A stretch of 64,000 nucleotides of DNA, taken from contig NZ_CP017141.1 of assembly GCF_001721645.1 (NCBI RefSeq), positions 3,472,001-3,536,000 on the forward strand, in the 5' to 3' direction. The stretch's first letter is position 1; every line of letters starts with the position of its first letter. The DNA is from Pedobacter steynii (GTDB taxonomy: Bacteria; Bacteroidota; Bacteroidia; Sphingobacteriales; Sphingobacteriaceae). Positions 1-9,495 of this stretch are shown piece after piece. The notes beneath the pieces were generated by a model that had not been told where the DNA came from, ran no database searches, and was given only the letters and a program-made list of their open reading frames with translations. The translations under genes and the position numbers were made by a program.

Positions 1-560
1 AAATGCAGTTTCGGTAACAGGAGATATCGCAGCTGGTGCAGGTAATCAGGTCGTGATTACCATTACGGGTACGGTAGATCCTGCCTTCAGTGGTAAACTG
101 GTAAATACCGCAACAGGAACGCCATCAGAACCAGGTAATCCACCAGTGGTAACTCCACCGGTAGAAACAACTACGGATCAGAAACCAAACATTACACTTG
201 CCAAAACAGGTCCGGCAACCATCAGTGCAGGAGCACCTATTACTTATGTCATCACAGCTGGAAACACTGGATTGAGTAATGCGAAAGCTCTGGTGATTAC
301 CGATAATGTACCATCACAAATTAAAAACGTGAGCTGGACAACCCGTGTTAACGGAGTAGCTGCAGTAACCGCAGGTGGAACCGGTACAGGAAATGCAGTT
401 TCGGTAACAGGAGATATCGCAACTGGTGCAGGTAATCAGGTGGTGATTACCATTACGGGTACGGTAGATCCTGCCTTCAGTGGTAAACTGGTAAATACCG
501 CAACAGGAACGCCATCAGAGCCAGGTAACCCACCAGTGGTAACTCCACCGGTAGAAACAG
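1..560 (+). repeat. 390-bp DUF11 coding repeat, near-identical copies
   Basis: Bases 1-170 and 391-560 differ at only about four positions, while the next unit (from ~575) is clearly diverged. This suggests recent duplication or gene conversion within the adhesin. More copies probably lie upstream. Confidence 0.85.
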
Positions 561-1222
561 ATGTAAGTAAAACTCCTGCTTTAACGATCAGTAAAACCGG
601 GCCAGCTACATTGAAATCTGGAGACTTGATTACTTATGTTGTGGAGGTTAGTAATTCTTCATTAAGTAATGCGGATAATTTAACCATTACTGATTTGGTG
701 AGCTCAGATATCCTCAATGTGAAATGGACAACGGAAGTTCAGGGAGCTGCAAAAATTCTTTCCGGGGCAACAGGAAGTAGCAGTAACGTCAATGTGGCTG
801 CTGATATCCCATCTGGTAATGGAAATAAAGTGATCGTTACGATTACCGGTACGATTTCTAAATCATTTACCGGAAGGATTGAAAATACAGCGAGGGCACT
901 TTCAAATACAGGAACACCAGAGGTGAACAGTAATGTGGTATCCACGGTGGTAGAAAATGCAGATTTTATCATCCCTAATATTATTACGCCAAATGGGGAT
1001 GGCAATAATGATACTTTCAAAATTAAAGGACTGGAAAACTATCCGGGAACGAAGGTTACTATCTTCAACAGATGGGGTAATGAAGTTTACCGATCTGATA
1101 ATTATACCAATGATTGGGACGGTAGTCAGCTGAATGAAGGTACTTACTATTACCTGATCCTCAGAAAAGAGAAATCAGGCAGTACGACAACGTTTAAAGG
1201 ATGGATGTTTATTAAAAGGTAA
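2..1222 (+). CDS. DUF11-repeat adhesin with T9SS type B sorting domain (5' partial)
   Basis: This is the 3' end of a large secreted surface protein. The reading frame is open from base 2, so the gene begins upstream of the window. It contains DUF11-like beta-sandwich repeats of about 130 residues (390 bp), each with LAKTGPATISAG, TYVITAGN and VVITITGT motifs. The last ~85 residues match the gliding-motility C-terminal (CHU_C, type B sorting) domain: a PNIITPNGDGNND motif, then NRWGNEVY and GTYYY, ending in a basic KR. Proteins with this signal leave through the type IX secretion system and stay on the cell surface. PorP/SprF-like and OmpA-like genes follow directly, which is the usual arrangement for such adhesins. 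The target of adhesion cannot be read from the sequence. Confidence 0.88.
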   Translation, partial: NAVSVTGDIAAGAGNQVVITITGTVDPAFSGKLVNTATGTPSEPGNPPVVTPPVETTTDQKPNITLAKTGPATISAGAPITYVITAGNTGLSNAKALVITDNVPSQIKNVSWTTRVNGVAAVTAGGTGTGNAVSVTGDIATGAGNQVVITITGTVDPAFSGKLVNTATGTPSEPGNPPVVTPPVETDVSKTPALTISKTGPATLKSGDLITYVVEVSNSSLSNADNLTITDLVSSDILNVKWTTEVQGAAKILSGATGSSSNVNVAADIPSGNGNKVIVTITGTISKSFTGRIENTARALSNTGTPEVNSNVVSTVVENADFIIPNIITPNGDGNNDTFKIKGLENYPGTKVTIFNRWGNEVYRSDNYTNDWDGSQLNEGTYYYLILRKEKSGSTTTFKGWMFIKR

Positions 1223-1244
1223 AACAGATTAAGACACGCTACAC

Positions 1245-2240
1245 ATGAAAGATTTAAAGAAATATAGTTTATTATCCATGCTCATTTTAAGTTTGACCAG
1301 TGGATACGCACAGCAAACGATCCAGTTCAGTCAGTATGTTTTTAATGGTCTTGCCGTTAATCCAGCCTACGCCGGTTATAAAGAAGACTGGACGGCCAAC
1401 TTCAGTTTTCGCTCACAATGGGTGGGAATTGAAGGGGCTCCACGTACCGCCACCGCCTCCTTTGATGGGGTAACTGACCAGCAGGGAAAGAAAATGGGAT
1501 TGGGTTTTATTGCCGCTACTGATCGTTTGGGACCTCAGAATACCTCCGCTTTTTATGCCAATTATGCCTACCGTTTGCAGCTGGATGCAGAAGATACCAA
1601 AAGACTAAGTTTTGGTATCGGTGCGGGAGTTACCCAGTACAACCTGGATGGCGCCAAATTTATCTCCACCGATCCTGGAGATGGGGTCATTCCGATAGGA
1701 AATGAAAGTAAATTACGACCGGATGTTCGTTTTGGGGTTTATTTCTACACACCTAAATTCTATATCGGCGCTTCGGTGATGGACCTGTTATCCGGAATGA
1801 GAAAAGATGAGATCAGTACGGAAGGAGATTATAAAGTGATTCGTCAGGTTCGTCACATTTATTTAACCGGCGGGATGATGATTCCTTTATCCGAATCCCT
1901 TGATCTAAAACCTACCTTTATGCTGAAGGAAGATTTTAAAGGACCTACAAATCTGGATCTGAATGCTTATCTGCTGATCAGCAAGGTACTTTGGTTAGGT
2001 GCTTCCTATCGTACAGGGGTGACCTTATGGGATAAGAATAACCTGCAGAAAGGTCTGAGCCAAAGTGATGCCATAGCAGGTATCGTAGAGCTTCAGATGA
2101 GCAATCGTTTTCGCCTGGGTTATTCTTTTGATTATACCACCAGTAAACTTTCCAGTTATCAGAGCGGCTCGCATGAGCTTTCTTTAAGCATTAGCTTCCC
2201 GGGAAAGAGAGCAAGAGTATTAAGTCCACGTTATTTTTAA
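1245..2240 (+). CDS. PorP/SprF family type IX secretion membrane protein
   Basis: This is an outer-membrane beta-barrel protein of the PorP/SprF family. These proteins attach type B-sorted T9SS cargo to the cell surface. The 331-residue protein has a signal peptide ending near GYAQ (residue 23). The family hallmark follows, IQFSQYVFNGLAVNPAYAGY, then alternating amphipathic strands, with a typical ending (ELSLSISFPGK). It starts 22 bp after the type B adhesin and ends 15 bp before the OmpA-family gene, so the three are probably one transcript. The partner is most likely the upstream adhesin (inference from gene order). Confidence 0.9.
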   Translation: MKDLKKYSLLSMLILSLTSGYAQQTIQFSQYVFNGLAVNPAYAGYKEDWTANFSFRSQWVGIEGAPRTATASFDGVTDQQGKKMGLGFIAATDRLGPQNTSAFYANYAYRLQLDAEDTKRLSFGIGAGVTQYNLDGAKFISTDPGDGVIPIGNESKLRPDVRFGVYFYTPKFYIGASVMDLLSGMRKDEISTEGDYKVIRQVRHIYLTGGMMIPLSESLDLKPTFMLKEDFKGPTNLDLNAYLLISKVLWLGASYRTGVTLWDKNNLQKGLSQSDAIAGIVELQMSNRFRLGYSFDYTTSKLSSYQSGSHELSLSISFPGKRARVLSPRYF

Positions 2241-2255
2241 GCTGAACAGAATTAT

Positions 2256-4259
2256 ATGAACAGAACAGCATTCAAAAGTCCAAATTTACTGATGAACAGA
2301 ATTGTGGTCATCAGTATAATGGCATTATTCCTTGGCAATTATGGAGTGGCCCAGGAGCAGTTGAGCAGGAAGCAACAGGCCGATGTGCTCTTTAATCGCT
2401 TTGAATATTATAATGCCGCACGTTTATATCTTCCGCTTGCGGAGAAGAAGAAGCCGGATGTTAAACTATTGGAAAAGCTGGCAGAATGTTACCGCATGAT
2501 GAATGATTACGAGGTGGCCGAAAAGTGGTACGGCAAAGCTGTAGCGGATGCGAAAGCCAAACCAATGAGTCACTATTATTATGCTGAAGCTTTGCAGCGA
2601 AACAAAAAGTTTGATCTGGCAAAAGAACAGTACCGTGTTTACGGAAATCGTACAGGCAAATCCGGAGAAATGAACATTAAAATCTCTTCCTGTGATAGTG
2701 CCGCTTTATGGATAGGACAACCCAAAGATGTGAAGATTAGAAATATAGAAGCCTTAAATACAAAATTCGCAGACTGGGGCCTGAATTATTATGGGAACGA
2801 TGGTTTTGTCTTTACTTCTGAGCGGAGCACTGATGAGAAAGAGAAGAATAGCGAAATCTATAAATGGACGGGAAACCCATGGCTAAAGCTTTATCTTGCC
2901 AATGCTGAAAATCAGCCAGGGCAGGAGCTTTCTGTGGTGAATCAACAGAACATGCCTTCAAAAGTAGATTACCACGTAGGTCCATTGGAGCTGAATGCTG
3001 CAGGTGATGTCGCTTTTGTTACGATTGCAACCCGGGCTTCGGCATCACAATTACCGCTGGATAAAACTGATGGTAAGATTAAAGAACGTTTGTATACCCG
3101 TCGGTTGGAATTGATGACTGCAGTGAAAAAGGACGGAAAATGGGGAGATCTGAAAGCTTTTCCCTATAACAATGTAAAGGAATATTCCTTAGGACATGCA
3201 GCCCTTTCTAAAAATGGCCAGGTTTTGTATTTCGCTTCAGATATGCCTGGTGGATTGGGTAAAACGGATATTTGGTATACTGAACTTCAATCCGATGGAA
3301 GCTGGGCTAAACCGGTGAATTGTGGAGCAGAGCTTAATACGGCAGAAGAGGAAGCCTTTCCTACAATCGGTTCTGAAGGGGAATTGTATTATTCCTCAAA
3401 AGGCAAAATCGGGATGGGAGGATATGACATTTATAGCAGCAGGGGAGAGAAAACGCAATGGGGTAAATCGCGGAACCTGAAATATCCGCTGAATTCTACA
3501 AGCGATGATTTCTATCTTGTCAGTAAGGATGGAAAAACGGGTTATTTCTCTTCTAACAGAGAGGGTGGGGCAGGTGATGATGACATTTACGGCTTCAGCG
3601 ATCAGACGCCTGCAGCGATCATTCTGGCCCTGGATGGAACAGTATATGAACAGAAGACTAAAACTACCTTAGACTCGGTACTGGTGACCTTAACAGACGG
3701 GAATGGAGTTGCTGTTAACCGAAAGGTCACCGGACAGAATGGAAATTTCTTTTTCGGCTTAAGCAGAGATCAGGATTATAAAATTGAAATCAGTAAGTTC
3801 GGGTATACTTCTGTTTTTAAGACTTTAAGTACAAAGGGAATGGCGAAATCCGATACCTTAAATATGCAGGCTTTTCTGGATAAGGATAAGTTTGAGCCTG
3901 GAAAAACGTACGTGCTAAGAAATATTTACTATGATTTTGATAAGGCAAATATCAGAGTTGATGCAGCCAGAGAGTTGGATAAGCTGCTGGCAATCTTAAA
4001 AGAGAACCCGGCCATCTGGATTGAATTATCTTCACATACCGATAGCAGAGGAGCAGATCAGTATAATCAGTGGTTATCCCAGAGAAGGGCTAATTCTGCA
4101 GTACAATATCTGATCGATAGAGGAGTTGAACGTGAACGCATCAAAGCTAAGGGCTATGGAGAGACCATGTTATTGAACAAATGTGCAAATGGAGTGAAAT
4201 GTAGTCATGCTGCACATCAGCTTAACAGAAGAACAGAATTTAAAGTGATTAAAAAATAG
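2256..4259 (+). CDS. OmpA-family protein with TPR, PD40 and regulatory domains
   Basis: This 667-residue envelope protein probably anchors to peptidoglycan through a C-terminal OmpA domain (from about residue 552: YYDFDKANIR, then SSHTDSRG and the RRANSA...GYGET signature). Before this are TPR-like helices (about 35-150), WD40-like PD40 beta-propeller segments (GHAALSKNGQVLYFASD, YFSSNREGGAGDDDIYGF) and a carboxypeptidase-regulatory fold (about 455-530). This architecture is common next to PorP/SprF genes in T9SS loci. The first ATG is used here. An in-frame ATG at 2292 (MNRIVVIS) gives a cleaner signal peptide ending GVAQ and may be the true start. A strong terminator follows. Confidence 0.88.
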   Translation: MNRTAFKSPNLLMNRIVVISIMALFLGNYGVAQEQLSRKQQADVLFNRFEYYNAARLYLPLAEKKKPDVKLLEKLAECYRMMNDYEVAEKWYGKAVADAKAKPMSHYYYAEALQRNKKFDLAKEQYRVYGNRTGKSGEMNIKISSCDSAALWIGQPKDVKIRNIEALNTKFADWGLNYYGNDGFVFTSERSTDEKEKNSEIYKWTGNPWLKLYLANAENQPGQELSVVNQQNMPSKVDYHVGPLELNAAGDVAFVTIATRASASQLPLDKTDGKIKERLYTRRLELMTAVKKDGKWGDLKAFPYNNVKEYSLGHAALSKNGQVLYFASDMPGGLGKTDIWYTELQSDGSWAKPVNCGAELNTAEEEAFPTIGSEGELYYSSKGKIGMGGYDIYSSRGEKTQWGKSRNLKYPLNSTSDDFYLVSKDGKTGYFSSNREGGAGDDDIYGFSDQTPAAIILALDGTVYEQKTKTTLDSVLVTLTDGNGVAVNRKVTGQNGNFFFGLSRDQDYKIEISKFGYTSVFKTLSTKGMAKSDTLNMQAFLDKDKFEPGKTYVLRNIYYDFDKANIRVDAARELDKLLAILKENPAIWIELSSHTDSRGADQYNQWLSQRRANSAVQYLIDRGVERERIKAKGYGETMLLNKCANGVKCSHAAHQLNRRTEFKVIKK

Positions 4260-4281
4260 AATTCAAAGAAATAGAATGTAT

Positions 4282-4315
4282 AGCGGGATACTTTTTTAGT
4301 ATCCCGCTTTTTTTA
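4282..4315 (+). terminator. Rho-independent terminator after the OmpA-family gene
   Basis: Perfect 10-bp stem (AGCGGGATAC with GTATCCCGCT), 7-nt loop, followed by a run of T. It ends the adhesin-PorP-OmpA transcript. Confidence 0.92.
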
Positions 4316-4481
4316 TCTTAAACAAGGTCTTTGTTGCCCTGTTAAAAGTTGTTTTGTTTTATTTGAAAAGAGTTGGATAATTAGTTCGTTAAAAATATTG
4401 CTAAAACTATTTAACAACTATTAGAATATACAAAACTTATTAATTAATTTGCTGAGATTTTAAATATAGATAACAGCTAAA

Positions 4482-5348
4482 ATGAATTCAACATCTTCCA
4501 AACTTCCCTATATAGGAGTAGATATAGGTGGCTCCCACATCACCGCTGCTCATGTAGATGCGACCACATATAAAGTAATAGACAGTACGATGAAGCGCGA
4601 ACGCGTCGCATCAATGGACTCTGCAGAAGTAATTCTGGAATCCTGGTTAAGTGTACTTTCCTCCCTCATTATCAGGGCTAACGGAGAAAATTCCAAAATA
4701 GGGATCGCCATGCCGGGACCGTTTGATTATGAACATGGGATATCCCTGATGAAGGGGATGCAAAAGTACGATGCATTATACAACATCAATGTTAAGGAAG
4801 TACTGGCCAGGCGATTGGAAATACCTGAAAAAGACATTGTATTCATCAATGATGCCGAAGCTTTTTTACGTGGTGAGCTTGCTTCCGGTGCAGCTGCAGA
4901 TAAGGATAGGGCGATAGGGGTAACGCTGGGCACCGGTCTTGGGTCTACAAGTAATGCAAGTGGGATTACGGTAGATATGAATTGGGCATTTCGTCCTTTT
5001 AAAGAAAGCATTGCTGAGGAATACATTTCTACCAGATGGTTTTTGAAAAGATATAAGGAAATTACCGGGGAAGAGGTTAAAAATGTGGAAGAGCTGTTGG
5101 CAAAGGCTGATCAATCTGTTAAAGATCAGGTTTTTGAGGAATTTTCAGACAATCTCAGTATCTTTCTGAATGATTTAATTGCTCAGGAGCAACCGGAAGT
5201 GGTGGTGATTGGTGGTAATATTGCCAAAACGTGGGAACACTTTATAATTGCGCTGAAGGATAAGATCACAGATAAATCTATAGCCATCAGACAAAGCGAA
5301 ATGTGGGAAGATGCAGCTCTTGTAGGTGCAGCGAGCGCATGGGCTTAA
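4482..5348 (+). CDS. ROK family protein (sugar kinase-like)
   Basis: The 288-residue protein has the actin-like ATPase fold of the ROK family. The phosphate-1 loop VDIGGSH lies near residues 13-19, the catalytic-Asp region INDAEAF near 120, and the phosphate-2 loop GVTLGTGLGS near 146-155. Typical members phosphorylate glucose, N-acetylmannosamine or similar sugars in the cytoplasm. The family zinc motif (CxCGxxGCxE) is absent, and I see no cysteines in the region after the LGTG loop. Substrate identity and even full kinase activity are therefore uncertain. The gene stands 11 bp before the secreted esterase gene and may be co-transcribed with it. Confidence 0.85.
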   Translation: MNSTSSKLPYIGVDIGGSHITAAHVDATTYKVIDSTMKRERVASMDSAEVILESWLSVLSSLIIRANGENSKIGIAMPGPFDYEHGISLMKGMQKYDALYNINVKEVLARRLEIPEKDIVFINDAEAFLRGELASGAAADKDRAIGVTLGTGLGSTSNASGITVDMNWAFRPFKESIAEEYISTRWFLKRYKEITGEEVKNVEELLAKADQSVKDQVFEEFSDNLSIFLNDLIAQEQPEVVVIGGNIAKTWEHFIIALKDKITDKSIAIRQSEMWEDAALVGAASAWA

Positions 5349-5359
5349 AACGAAGATAA

Positions 5360-6178
5360 ATGAGAAAATGCTTTTTTATTGCAGGAATATTGGTCCTGTT
5401 GAGCCAGTCAGGCGCTTTTGCGGCGAAGGTAGATACGGTGCTCACGTATAGTACTGCAATGAAAAAGAAGATAAAAGCGGTGGTTGTCATTCCTGATAAC
5501 TATGAAAAAGAAAAAAGCTTTCCGACGGTATACCTCCTGCATGGTTATGGCGATCGCTATGATGGCTGGATAAATAAGGTGACTATACTGAAGAAGTATG
5601 CAGATGATTTTCAACTGATCCTGGTTTGTCCGGATGGGAATTTTTCCAGCTGGTATATAGATAGTCCTGTAGATCCGGAATGGAAGTATGAAACTTATAT
5701 CTCCACTGAGCTGGTTAGTCAGATTGATCAGCAATATAAAACGCGAAGAGACAGAAAAGGAAGAGCAATTACAGGACTGAGTATGGGTGGGCATGGCGCA
5801 TTATCTCTTTCTTTCAAGCACCAGGATGTATATGGTGCTGCCGGAAGTATGAGTGGTGGAGTAGACCTGACTCCCTTTCCGCTCAACTGGGACATTGCAA
5901 AAAGACTAGGTAGTTATGAGCAGCAGGCAGAAAGATGGAAAGCAAATAGTGTATTAAACCTGACCCATTTGCTGGTTCCTAATAAACTGGCATTAATTAT
6001 CGACTGTGGAAGAGATGACTTCTTTTATCAGGTTAATAATAAGCTTCACGAAGAATTGTTGTATCGCAACATCCCACATGATTTTACCATCCGGCCCGGT
6101 GCACATAACTGGGATTACTGGAAAAATGCAATTGGTTTCCAGCTGATGTTTTTCAATAATTTTTTTAATAGTAAATAG
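5360..6178 (+). CDS. Secreted alpha/beta-hydrolase, putative esterase (esterase D-like)
   Basis: The 272-residue protein has an N-terminal signal peptide (residues 1-21, ending AFA). The alpha/beta hydrolase fold matches the putative-esterase family (PF00756): an oxyanion region YLLHGYGDRYDGW, a nucleophile elbow GLSMGGHG, an acid in IDCGRDDFF, and a catalytic His in RPGAHNWDYW. Relatives hydrolyse acyl or feruloyl esters on carbohydrates in the periplasm; the substrate here is unknown. It follows the ROK gene closely and converges on clpC across a shared terminator. Confidence 0.87.
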   Translation: MRKCFFIAGILVLLSQSGAFAAKVDTVLTYSTAMKKKIKAVVVIPDNYEKEKSFPTVYLLHGYGDRYDGWINKVTILKKYADDFQLILVCPDGNFSSWYIDSPVDPEWKYETYISTELVSQIDQQYKTRRDRKGRAITGLSMGGHGALSLSFKHQDVYGAAGSMSGGVDLTPFPLNWDIAKRLGSYEQQAERWKANSVLNLTHLLVPNKLALIIDCGRDDFFYQVNNKLHEELLYRNIPHDFTIRPGAHNWDYWKNAIGFQLMFFNNFFNSK

Positions 6179-6270
6179 TTTTCATAACAATTTAAGCGTT
6201 CTCTTTCCTTGCTAAGGATGTTTGGTAGCAAAACGTTGTCTAAAGCAATAAAACCGGGATTACATTTCAT

Positions 6271-6311
6271 AAAAAAATCCCCTTTCAACTTAAATGAAAG
6301 GGGACTTTTTA
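6271..6311. terminator. Bidirectional terminator between esterase and clpC
   Basis: Perfect 10-bp stem (TCCCCTTTCA at 6278-6287 with TGAAAGGGGA at 6295-6304), preceded by seven A and followed by CTTTTTAT. It can therefore stop transcripts arriving from both convergent genes. Confidence 0.9.
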
Positions 6312-6328
6312 TGAATATTCCGGGTGCA

Positions 6329-8869
6329 TTACTCTACACTTCCTTCTTCTTTTTTCTTTTTCTTACCCGGACTTTTGTTTTCTACAACAATCTGATCACT
6401 CTCTTTGTCGTAATCAATTTCAAGTATATCACCATCATTGATTTCACCTTTTAATATTTCTTCAGCAATTGGATCCTCCAGGTATTTCTGAATGGCACGT
6501 TTCAGTGGCCTTGCTCCAAAGTTGATGTCGAAACCTTTATCTGCGATGAAGTCTTTGGCTCTCTCAGTTAATTTTACTTCATAACCAAGGTTATGAACAC
6601 GTCCGAACAGAGATTTCAACTCAATGTCAATGATTTTGAAGATCTCTTCTTTACCTAAGGTATTGAAGACAACTACATCATCTACACGATTCAGGAATTC
6701 CGGAGCAAAAGCACGCTTTAACGCATTTTCAATTACGCCTCTTGAATGTGCATCTACCTGGTTTGTTTTAGCTGATGTAGAGAAACCAACGCCTTGTCCG
6801 AAATCTTTCAATTGGCGTGCGCCAATATTGGAAGTCATGATAATAATGGTATTTCTAAAATCTACCTTACGACCTAAGCTGTCAGTTAACTGACCTTCAT
6901 CCAATACCTGTAATAAGATGTTAAATACATCAGGATGAGCTTTTTCAATTTCATCTAAAAGAATAACCGCATAAGGCTTACGACGAACTTTTTCAGTCAG
7001 TTGTCCACCTTCTTCATAACCTACATATCCCGGAGGCGCTCCCACTAAACGGGAAACCGCAAATTTCTCCATGTACTCACTCATATCGATCTGGATCAAA
7101 GAATCATCGCTGTCGAACATGAAGCGGGCCAACTCTTTTGCCAGCTCTGTCTTACCAACACCTGTAGGACCTAAGAAAATAAATGAACCAATTGGCTTCT
7201 TAGGATCTTTTAATCCGGCTCTGGTACGCTGAATTGCTTTTGTCAGCTTCTTAATGGCATCATCCTGTCCGATAATCTTTGTTGCTACTGTATCGTACAT
7301 GTTCAATAGTTTAGCACTATCGGTTTGGCCTACACGTTGCAACGGAATACCGGTCATCATGGAAACTACTTCTGCCACATTATCTTCCGATACGGTATAA
7401 CGTTTGGTTTTAGTTTCAGCTTCCCATGCAGCTTTCGCACGATCCAGCTCCTCTAAAAGATTCTTTTCGGTATCTCTTAATTTGGCAGCCTCTTCGTATT
7501 TCTGGCTTTTTACCACTTTATTCTTTTCAAGCTTGATCTCTTCAATCTTGTTTTCAATCTCAATGATGTTCTCAGGAACATGGATGTTCGTTAAATGTAC
7601 CCTTGAACCAGCTTCATCTAAAGCGTCAATGGCCTTATCAGGTAAGAACCTGTCGGTAATATACCTTGAAGTCAGGGCAACGCAGGCATTGATCGCTTCA
7701 TCAGTGTAAGTTACCCCATGGTGATCTTCGTATTTTTCTTTGATACGGTTCAGGATCTCAATGGTTTCATCCGGTGTAGCCGGTTCGATCATTACTTTTT
7801 GGAAACGACGGTCTAATGCCCCATCTTTCTCAATATACTGACGATACTCATCTAAAGTTGTAGCACCAATGCATTGAATTTCTCCTCTTGCCAACGCAGG
7901 TTTGAACATATTCGACGCATCAAGTGATCCTGAAGCTCCACCGGCACCTACAATCGTGTGAATCTCATCAATAAATAAGATTACATCAGTAGATTTTTCC
8001 AATTCATTCATGACCGCTTTCATGCGCTCTTCAAACTGCCCGCGGTATTTAGTACCAGCTACTAATGAGGCCAGATCTAAAGTTACTACCCTTTTGTTGA
8101 ACAATACCCTGGAAACCTTACGTTGAACAATACGTAAGGCCAGTCCTTCTGCAATAGCAGATTTACCTACGCCTGGTTCACCGATCAGAATCGGATTGTT
8201 CTTTTTACGGCGTGACAGGATTTGAGACACACGTTCAATTTCTTTCTCACGGCCTACAATAGGATCCAGACGGTTTTCTTCCGCAGCTTTTGTTAAGTCT
8301 CTTCCAAAATTATCTAAAACCGGGGTTTTCGATTTGATATCTGACACTTTCTTAGGGCTACTGAAGCTTTCTTCTTCACGGTAATCATCATCACCACCAG
8401 TTGATGCGCTATTTTGAGTCTCATCTCTGAAACCGTTTTTGTTCACTTCAACTTCCTGTTTGAAAATCTCGTAATTGATGCTGTATTGTAATAAGATTTG
8501 AGAAGCGATGTTATCGTCATCGCGTAGAATAGACAGTAACAGATGTTCTGTTCCAATCAGATCGCTTTTGAAGATTTTAGCCTCCAGATACGTGATCTTT
8601 AAAACCTTTTCGGCTTGTTTGGTCAATGGGATATTTCCCAGATTAACTGTAACACTAGACGTACCTCTAACAGAGTCTTCTATCGAACGACGAAGTTTTG
8701 AAGTGTCAACACCCAGTGATTTTAATATCTTGATGGCCATACCGTCGCCTTCGCGAATTAGGCCTAACAATAGATGTTCTGCGCCTATGTAATCGTGACC
8801 TAATCTCAGGGCTTCTTCCCTGCTAAAAGATATCACGTCTTTTACTTGTGGAGAAAATTTAGCTTCCAT
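6329..8869 (-). CDS. clpC: ATP-dependent Clp protease ATP-binding subunit ClpC
   Basis: This is an 846-residue Hsp100 unfoldase that feeds substrates to ClpP in the cytoplasm. In order: double Clp-N repeats (1-150), the first AAA+ domain with Walker A GEPGVGKS (about 229-236) and LFIDEIHT, a UVR motif/coiled middle domain (about 440-480), the second AAA+ domain with GPTGVGKT (about 562-569), and the C-terminal ClpB D2-small domain. The start [12 protein letters not shown] is canonical for the family. The length is normal for ClpC. The transcript is monocistronic as far as visible and ends at the shared hairpin. Confidence 0.97.
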   Translation of the reverse strand: MEAKFSPQVKDVISFSREEALRLGHDYIGAEHLLLGLIREGDGMAIKILKSLGVDTSKLRRSIEDSVRGTSSVTVNLGNIPLTKQAEKVLKITYLEAKIFKSDLIGTEHLLLSILRDDDNIASQILLQYSINYEIFKQEVEVNKNGFRDETQNSASTGGDDDYREEESFSSPKKVSDIKSKTPVLDNFGRDLTKAAEENRLDPIVGREKEIERVSQILSRRKKNNPILIGEPGVGKSAIAEGLALRIVQRKVSRVLFNKRVVTLDLASLVAGTKYRGQFEERMKAVMNELEKSTDVILFIDEIHTIVGAGGASGSLDASNMFKPALARGEIQCIGATTLDEYRQYIEKDGALDRRFQKVMIEPATPDETIEILNRIKEKYEDHHGVTYTDEAINACVALTSRYITDRFLPDKAIDALDEAGSRVHLTNIHVPENIIEIENKIEEIKLEKNKVVKSQKYEEAAKLRDTEKNLLEELDRAKAAWEAETKTKRYTVSEDNVAEVVSMMTGIPLQRVGQTDSAKLLNMYDTVATKIIGQDDAIKKLTKAIQRTRAGLKDPKKPIGSFIFLGPTGVGKTELAKELARFMFDSDDSLIQIDMSEYMEKFAVSRLVGAPPGYVGYEEGGQLTEKVRRKPYAVILLDEIEKAHPDVFNILLQVLDEGQLTDSLGRKVDFRNTIIIMTSNIGARQLKDFGQGVGFSTSAKTNQVDAHSRGVIENALKRAFAPEFLNRVDDVVVFNTLGKEEIFKIIDIELKSLFGRVHNLGYEVKLTERAKDFIADKGFDINFGARPLKRAIQKYLEDPIAEEILKGEINDGDILEIDYDKESDQIVVENKSPGKKKKKEEGSVE

Positions 8870-9142
8870 ATATACCTTTCTAAATCGGGAATGCTCTAAA
8901 CTATAAAATTTGTTTTATAAAAAGGCACCCCTGATTTTTTTATTTTATCAACAATTACGCCATAGCAGGAGAAACGGATGTCGCAACTGCCGATATTTCA
9001 GAAATCTTACTAAGTTCTGACTTTATTGGTGATATTTCCAATCCGATAAGCAAATATGTCAGATGGAAATGATCGACATTTCTCTAACAGCTGCTAAATT
9101 ACTGGTGATCAGAATTTTCAAATTTTAAGCTCTATAATCCCT

Positions 9143-9358
9143 ATGACTAAGATAATCTGTAAATGCGGACATATAATTGCTGACCAAACTGATGATCTTC
9201 CTTGTAAAGGGTATTATATTAAAGATACACATATTGAGGAATTATATGAAGTATTCGATCCTATAGATCAGTTAATTGATGCAACTTGTGAAAGTTATTC
9301 ATCCAGCAGGGAGAGGAAAACCGATTCAAAACATATAAATGATAACCCTGAAGATTAA
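9143..9358 (+). CDS. Small hypothetical protein with N-terminal CxC motif
   Basis: This 71-residue protein is of unknown function. It begins MTKIICKCGHIIADQTDD and continues with a third Cys at about residue 21 and a fourth at about 49. The CKCGHII start looks like half of a zinc ribbon, but the usual second CxxC pair is missing. The C-terminus is hydrophilic and charged (SSSRERKTDSKH). It stands alone between clpC and ettA, and the 273 bp upstream shows no other gene. It is judged real because of its balanced composition and orientation with ettA, but could be a fortuitous ORF. Confidence 0.55.
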   Translation: MTKIICKCGHIIADQTDDLPCKGYYIKDTHIEELYEVFDPIDQLIDATCESYSSSRERKTDSKHINDNPED

Positions 9359-9383
9359 TATTCCTGTGATATCTGCTAAACAA

Positions 9384-9414
9384 TTTTTTAATGGGCATTA
9401 CATGCTTATCTTTG
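9384..9414 (+). promoter_or_regulatory. Putative Bacteroidota promoter of ettA
   Basis: TTTT (9384-9387), then 19 nt, then TATCTTTG (9407-9414), close to the TTTG-N19-TAnnTTTG consensus. It leaves a leader of about 75 nt before ettA. Confidence 0.5.
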
Positions 9415-9495
9415 TCGCCATTGACCTGATCAGGGCGGCGAATAACCTTGTAATAACCGAAAGCCTGCTAAGGGCATAAAATATAATAAGCAAAT

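Noticed and set aside
739..1020. Minus-strand ORF inside the adhesin
   Set aside because: Antisense to a clearly coding frame with recognised domains.
6209..6454. Plus-strand ORF across the clpC 3' end
   Set aside because: It spans the bidirectional terminator and is antisense to clpC.
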